Shown here piece after piece: positions 60,127 through 64,000 of a DNA stretch of 64,000 nucleotides. The translations under genes and the position numbers were made by a program. Origin of the DNA: Paraspadella gotoi (taxonomy: Eukaryota > Chaetognatha); the NCBI GenBank assembly GCA_051294375.1, contig CM119269.1:22493808-22557807 (forward strand). Direction: 5' to 3'. The first letter of the stretch is position 1; each line of letters starts with the position of its first letter. The notes under the pieces are model-generated. The model was not told the origin of the DNA and did no database searches. It saw nothing but the letters and a program-made list of their open reading frames with translations.

Positions 60127-61254
60127 ATGAGGAGGGTCGCGAAAGTGTTGACCTATGTTTCGATCTTTCTCGTTCACGCTTTCACCATTTATCACATTCA
60201 TTACCAAGCGGGGTTTTTGGAAGAAACCGTGCTGGCTTTTACAGGTAACGTTAGGGTTATTTCAAGTTGTCAAATTTTCATTGAGAAATTTTGCAAAAAA
60301 TAAAATCTAGTTTAACTTGACCCATATCTCGCAAGGTACAAATACTCTCTCTAATTTTCTAACTCTTTCTAATTCCATATCATTCATAATGATAATTTCA
60401 AATAATCCCCTCCCCTCCTTTTGACAGTGGGTTTCATGAAAGGATCCGACTATCAGTTTTACCTCAACTGCATTTTCGACGTCTTTTACTGTTCACTATT
60501 GGCCGCTTTTTTCTTTTCTCGTCGGAATTTGACTTCGACGCTGAGTGACGTCGGCAAAGATGACGATCGCTTGGACCCCGAGGCGATGACCGCCTCCAGC
60601 GTCACCATCGTCAGCGAACAGCGGAATAAGAACAACAACAACAACGATAAAAAAAAACTTAATCTGGGCGGCGAGAAAAAATCTCGAATCGAGACTCAAG
60701 GATCGGAACGAAAAGAAGCAATTCGAAATAAGGATGACTTCGACGGAAAAGAAGAATTTCGAAATAAGGATGACATCGACGGAAAAGAAGAATTTCGAAA
60801 TAAGGATGACTTCGACCGAAAAGACTCGAAAACGACGAAAAACTCCAAGAGCAAAAATCGGGGAAAGTCGCGCAACAAAACTCGCGGGCCTGGGTTCGTG
60901 GAAACTAAATCCGGCGCCGAAGACGCCGGTGCCTTCGAGCGTCAAAGACGGCGCCACGCGGACTCGGTAACGCTGGAGAACGGCGCCGCGAAGAGCGCCG
61001 TTACGTCGACTTGGACGCCGTTGGGCGTGGTCGACGTCGTCGTCATCGGCTTCGTTTTCCCTTTGGTTCTCTTGACCATTTACTTGGCTTGGAATCTTCA
61101 GACCTCCGTCGAAGTCTCGTGGTTGTCGTGGAGGTGGTTGTGGGGATGGTGGTTGGAAAGGTGGTGGGGGTGGAGATTTTTATGTGTGGCGGCGGCGATG
61201 GTTGGAATTACTGTGTGGGTTCGTCCTCGAAAAGGAGGGAAGAAGATGGACTGA
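60127..61254 (+). CDS. Unrecognised four-pass membrane protein with charged repeats
   Basis: Two exons (60127-60244, 60428-61254) encode 314 residues in frame. I do not recognise the family. There are four hydrophobic segments: about 5-25 (VLTYVSIFLVHAFTIYHIHY), 50-70 (YLNCIFDVFYCSLLAAFFF), about 237-258 (VVDVVVIGFVFPLVLLTIYLAW) and near the end (FLCVAAAMVGITVWV). Between the second and third is a roughly 165-residue, Lys/Asp/Asn-rich hydrophilic loop with three 12-residue repeats RNKDDFDGKEEF (36-bp DNA units, 60726-60833). A Trp-rich stretch (SWRWLWGWWLERWWGW) precedes the last segment. The tail is basic. Coding support: GC-rich composition, a clean GT-AG intron and phase closure. Confidence 0.7.
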
Positions 61255-63469
61255 GGTGAAGAGAGACGAGACATGAGTTGAGAGAAGAACCATTCCTACA
61301 ATGCAATGTTTTGAATATCTGAAGAAGAGGGCGAGGCTTTGCTCGCCTTTTACTAGTGAAGATGATTGCCGTTGCCAGTTTGATGTAGCTACTAACTAGT
61401 CACTACCTTTTGAAACTTTTATGCCGATTCGCAGGGCTGCATATCAACGATATTAGTTTGGCTACAAAGACATGAATATCTTCCCTTATTTTCTCTTATT
61501 GTCTGGGAAAGCGCTGGTGGCAGAGAAAAATAAATTATTACTAATTACCTTAACGACTGAGCCGGGTGTCAATGTATGATGTACTAGTCATTTAGAGACA
61601 ACAATAAACTTCAGTCGTCTTCAGCCCCATTAGCTAAATCTGATTGGCAAATGCAATTGTCTACATTAGTAAAAGATGAGTAAAAGAGTAGATGATATTT
61701 GACGACAATAGAAATGCGGCCGCTTGTTTTTATTTTTCATTACGTTCCTTGAATTTTTAAACGCGTTTTTAATGTTAATTTTTACGCCAAAGCAATCATG
61801 TTCAAATGCACAAAAAATGACATTCAGTGTTTTGCATGACTGGATATTGGATAACATTTAAATTTTTTACCCTGTTCTATTCCATTTTTGTTACCGAAGT
61901 ATTATTTACTACCATCTTGCCTAAATATTGTAATCTGTTATTGTTGTCAAAGATTTTAGAATATTGTGTTATAAGTTTTTCTTTGGGTTTTAACTTCATT
62001 CAGTCACAAGATAGACACGATGCCAGCTTATCTATTTAGTGAGGATCAGTACATAGATTGTTTGACGAGTGATTATAGCAATTCTGGATTTTTCTGTGTC
62101 GACCGAGACAAGGGACGTTTAACCAACTAACTTGAGGGGCATTACTCCACTCTCGGTGGCCACCCCCTCCGCCTTGCTCAAGAATTAGTGGATTCCCAAT
62201 ATCGACTATCCAATCCCGGGTGGAAATCTAGGGTGTTAACCACATTCAGCCGGGCGGCGATTGGCTAAATGGAAAGCGCTTTATCCTTTAAAAACGTTCG
62301 AGAGACACGAGAAAGTTTCTAACAAACTGAGAATCCGAGTTGAGAGAAGAAAACTCACCAGTCGATTTCTTGCTCCTCGGATCTTCCCATGTCGGACTCG
62401 CTCGTCGATGCCCCAAACTAGTTCACGTTGCCAGCGAATTCACCGCCGCTTCGTCTCTGATATACTGAAACGAGTTTCTTCCAGAGACAATCTCTTTGTC
62501 GCCATTTCGTTGGAGGCGCCGAAGTGACGATTAAGTCCTTTAAAGGAAATAAAACCGACTTACTGTTATGTTCTGTTATGTCTGTTATGTCTCGGAACAA
62601 CCATAGGATTGAATAGATCGCGGACAACCGTACATTGATTATCTGAGCACCCTGGAATCTGCACTGTATCGTAATCAGAACTTGATACCTCACACCTCTC
62701 CTACTATGATAATAATAATTCATAGTAACTGTAGGAGGCGATAATAAAATTTACATTTTCAGTTTTTACGAAAAAGCGCGAAATGTGGACGGAATTCCTT
62801 TGAAGTGTGAATTTAAATGACGGCGATTTCAATTAGAAGTGAATCAAGGATTTTGCGCGAATGGGTAACATGTTTGGACTTGTCTTTTCACGTCGTGACG
62901 TGCCATGCGCTGCCATGTCTTGACCTGTCATTCGCAACCAAAGAATTCGAGGGTACAGCTTGAGAATCTATATAATCGAGGATACCCTCTCCAACGCTCT
63001 GTGACCTAGAACTCTTGCGCCTTGTTGAGGTCATTTGTGGATTTCTTAATCACTCAAAAACCTGTCATACTATCATCGACGCTTGCTATATCACGAACAG
63101 AGACGGCTCACGTGTCATACTGTCATACTCACCTGTCATACTATCATCGACGCTTGCTATATCACGAAGAGAGACAGCTCACGTGCAACGCCCGCGATCG
63201 AAGCTCGAAGGGAGTAGGAGGAGGATTGAGTGATTGAGGAAGAGGAGTCATTCACTTTCTAAGTGTTCTTGTCTTTTTATTAATTATTATTTATCAATAT
63301 ATATTCTTTCTAATGTTTTAATTTTTGAAATCGTTTATTTCTTAGCTTTGTTTCGTTACAGTAAGTTTCGAAAAGAGGTAGAGGAAAAAAAACTAAGACT
63401 GGCTTAAAAGGACTCCTCTCTCGTTTTCCCCGCGCCTCGCCCTCCGACGGCGACGCCGCGCAGAAGAAA
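61255..63469. other. Long intergenic region upstream of Elongin A
   Basis: Mostly AT-rich. About 61545-61640 has a weakly SINE-like end (complement CCGGCTCAGTCGTTAAGG, A-box-like) and a 20-base similarity to the body of the 6353 SINE. GC-richer patches at 62100-62530 give short frames without recognisable products. 63061-63185 holds a tandem duplication. No gene supported. Confidence 0.5.
63061..63185 (+). repeat. 54-bp duplication
   Basis: Units at 63061-63114 and 63132-63185 both start CCTGTCATACTATCATCGAC and end GCTCACGTG, differing at two positions. The 17-base spacer repeats TGTCATAC. Confidence 0.92.
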
Positions 63470-64000
63470 ATGGACGTGAGCGCGAAGATCCTTCATTGGA
63501 AGAAGTACTTGGAGTTGGAGCAACGCCCTCCTCCGGAGAAATTGCTCAAGATCTTGGATCGGCTCGATGATATTCAAGTCGACATGCAGATTTTGAGGGC
63601 AACTGAGATCGGTAAATATTAAATAACTTGAAGAGCCTCAATTGTATTATTTTTTGTGAGTATGAAATTTTTGATTCTACAAATTTGATATAACCATTTT
63701 AATCAAAATTCTAAAACTCGGGTTACAAGTTTCAAGTTTTTGCAAATAAAAATGCTAACTCTTTTAAAACAAACGAGGAAATTTCTGTTAAGTAAAAAAT
63801 AACTTTTAAATGACTTTTTAAGTTGTCTTCGATTTATCCATCCATCCATATTTTACAGCGCATGTCCATTAATTAGCTCAAATTTTATTTAGTCAAATCA
63901 AATTAACAATTTAATCAAAAAGTCAACTCTTTCAGGCAAAGCTGTCAACAACCTCCGGAAAGATCCCCACGTGGGTCGACGGGCGAAGGATTTGGTCTCC
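63470..64000 (+). CDS. ELOA: Elongin A, N-terminal exons (partial)
   Basis: Exon 1 63470-63611 and exon 2 from 63936, running off the window. The 69 visible residues form a TFIIS N-terminal (LW) domain: KLLKILDRLDDIQVDMQILR followed by GKAVNNLRKDPHVGRRAKDL. The HVG spacing after NNLRK favours Elongin A over TFIIS (TCEA), where an acidic insertion is usual; CRSP26 is another relative. Elongin A stimulates RNA polymerase II elongation and is the substrate receptor of a cullin ligase. The C-terminal elongin-BC box is outside the window, so the call rests on the N-domain. Confidence 0.75.

Noticed and set aside
62261-62527. 88-codon frame upstream of Elongin A
   Set aside because: No recognisable domain, no splice partners, basic composition typical of chance frames in this GC-richer patch.

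Overview
The window is nuclear DNA of an animal. Genes are split by short introns, the exons are GC-rich (codons ending in C or G, many CGA/TCG) and the introns AT-rich. The metazoan proteins (PDZD8, Slingshot, CLCA, ERGIC3, YIPF5, REEP5) are recognisable but divergent. The compact layout and the DIRS-type retroelement suggest a non-bilaterian such as a sponge; that taxonomic guess is weak. Four runs of N and indel-rich duplicated tracts show the assembly is imperfect around 13.9-20 kb.

Layout. At 1-0.6 kb there is the 3' end of a decayed tyrosine-recombinase (YR) retroelement followed by a short dispersed repeat (called R1 here). A CLCA-family gene lies on the minus strand (873-3968). All other genes are on the plus strand: a C7orf50/WKF protein (4869-5813), a 29-exon PDZD8 homologue (6030-24528) whose intron 16 is a 5.4-kb block of satellite, inverted repeats and gaps, NADSYN1 (25380-30308, possibly to 31009), CDC37 (31582-33498), REEP5/6 (35174-36695), YIPF5 (38171-39640), ERGIC3 (40088-42539), an intronless CREB-like bZIP protein (43458-44369), a 21-exon Slingshot phosphatase (45558-59365), an unrecognised four-pass membrane protein (60127-61254) and the first two exons of Elongin A (63470 to the window end). 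Splice models were built by hand. Exon lengths and phases close without conflict in every model except one in-frame TAG in PDZD8.

The genes are housekeeping and share no single pathway, though several act at the endoplasmic reticulum and early secretory pathway (PDZD8, REEP5, YIPF5, ERGIC3). The most unusual material is in the introns. A 5.5-kb DIRS-like element with inverted terminal repeats and an internal circle-junction-like segment sits in a Slingshot intron. R1 repeats cluster next to YR elements. There are two tRNA-derived SINEs, two copies of a non-autonomous terminal-inverted-repeat element, and five GC-AG introns among about 80. Two possible extra coding segments stand out: a 181-codon exon behind NADSYN1 and a short alternative terminal exon in ERGIC3.
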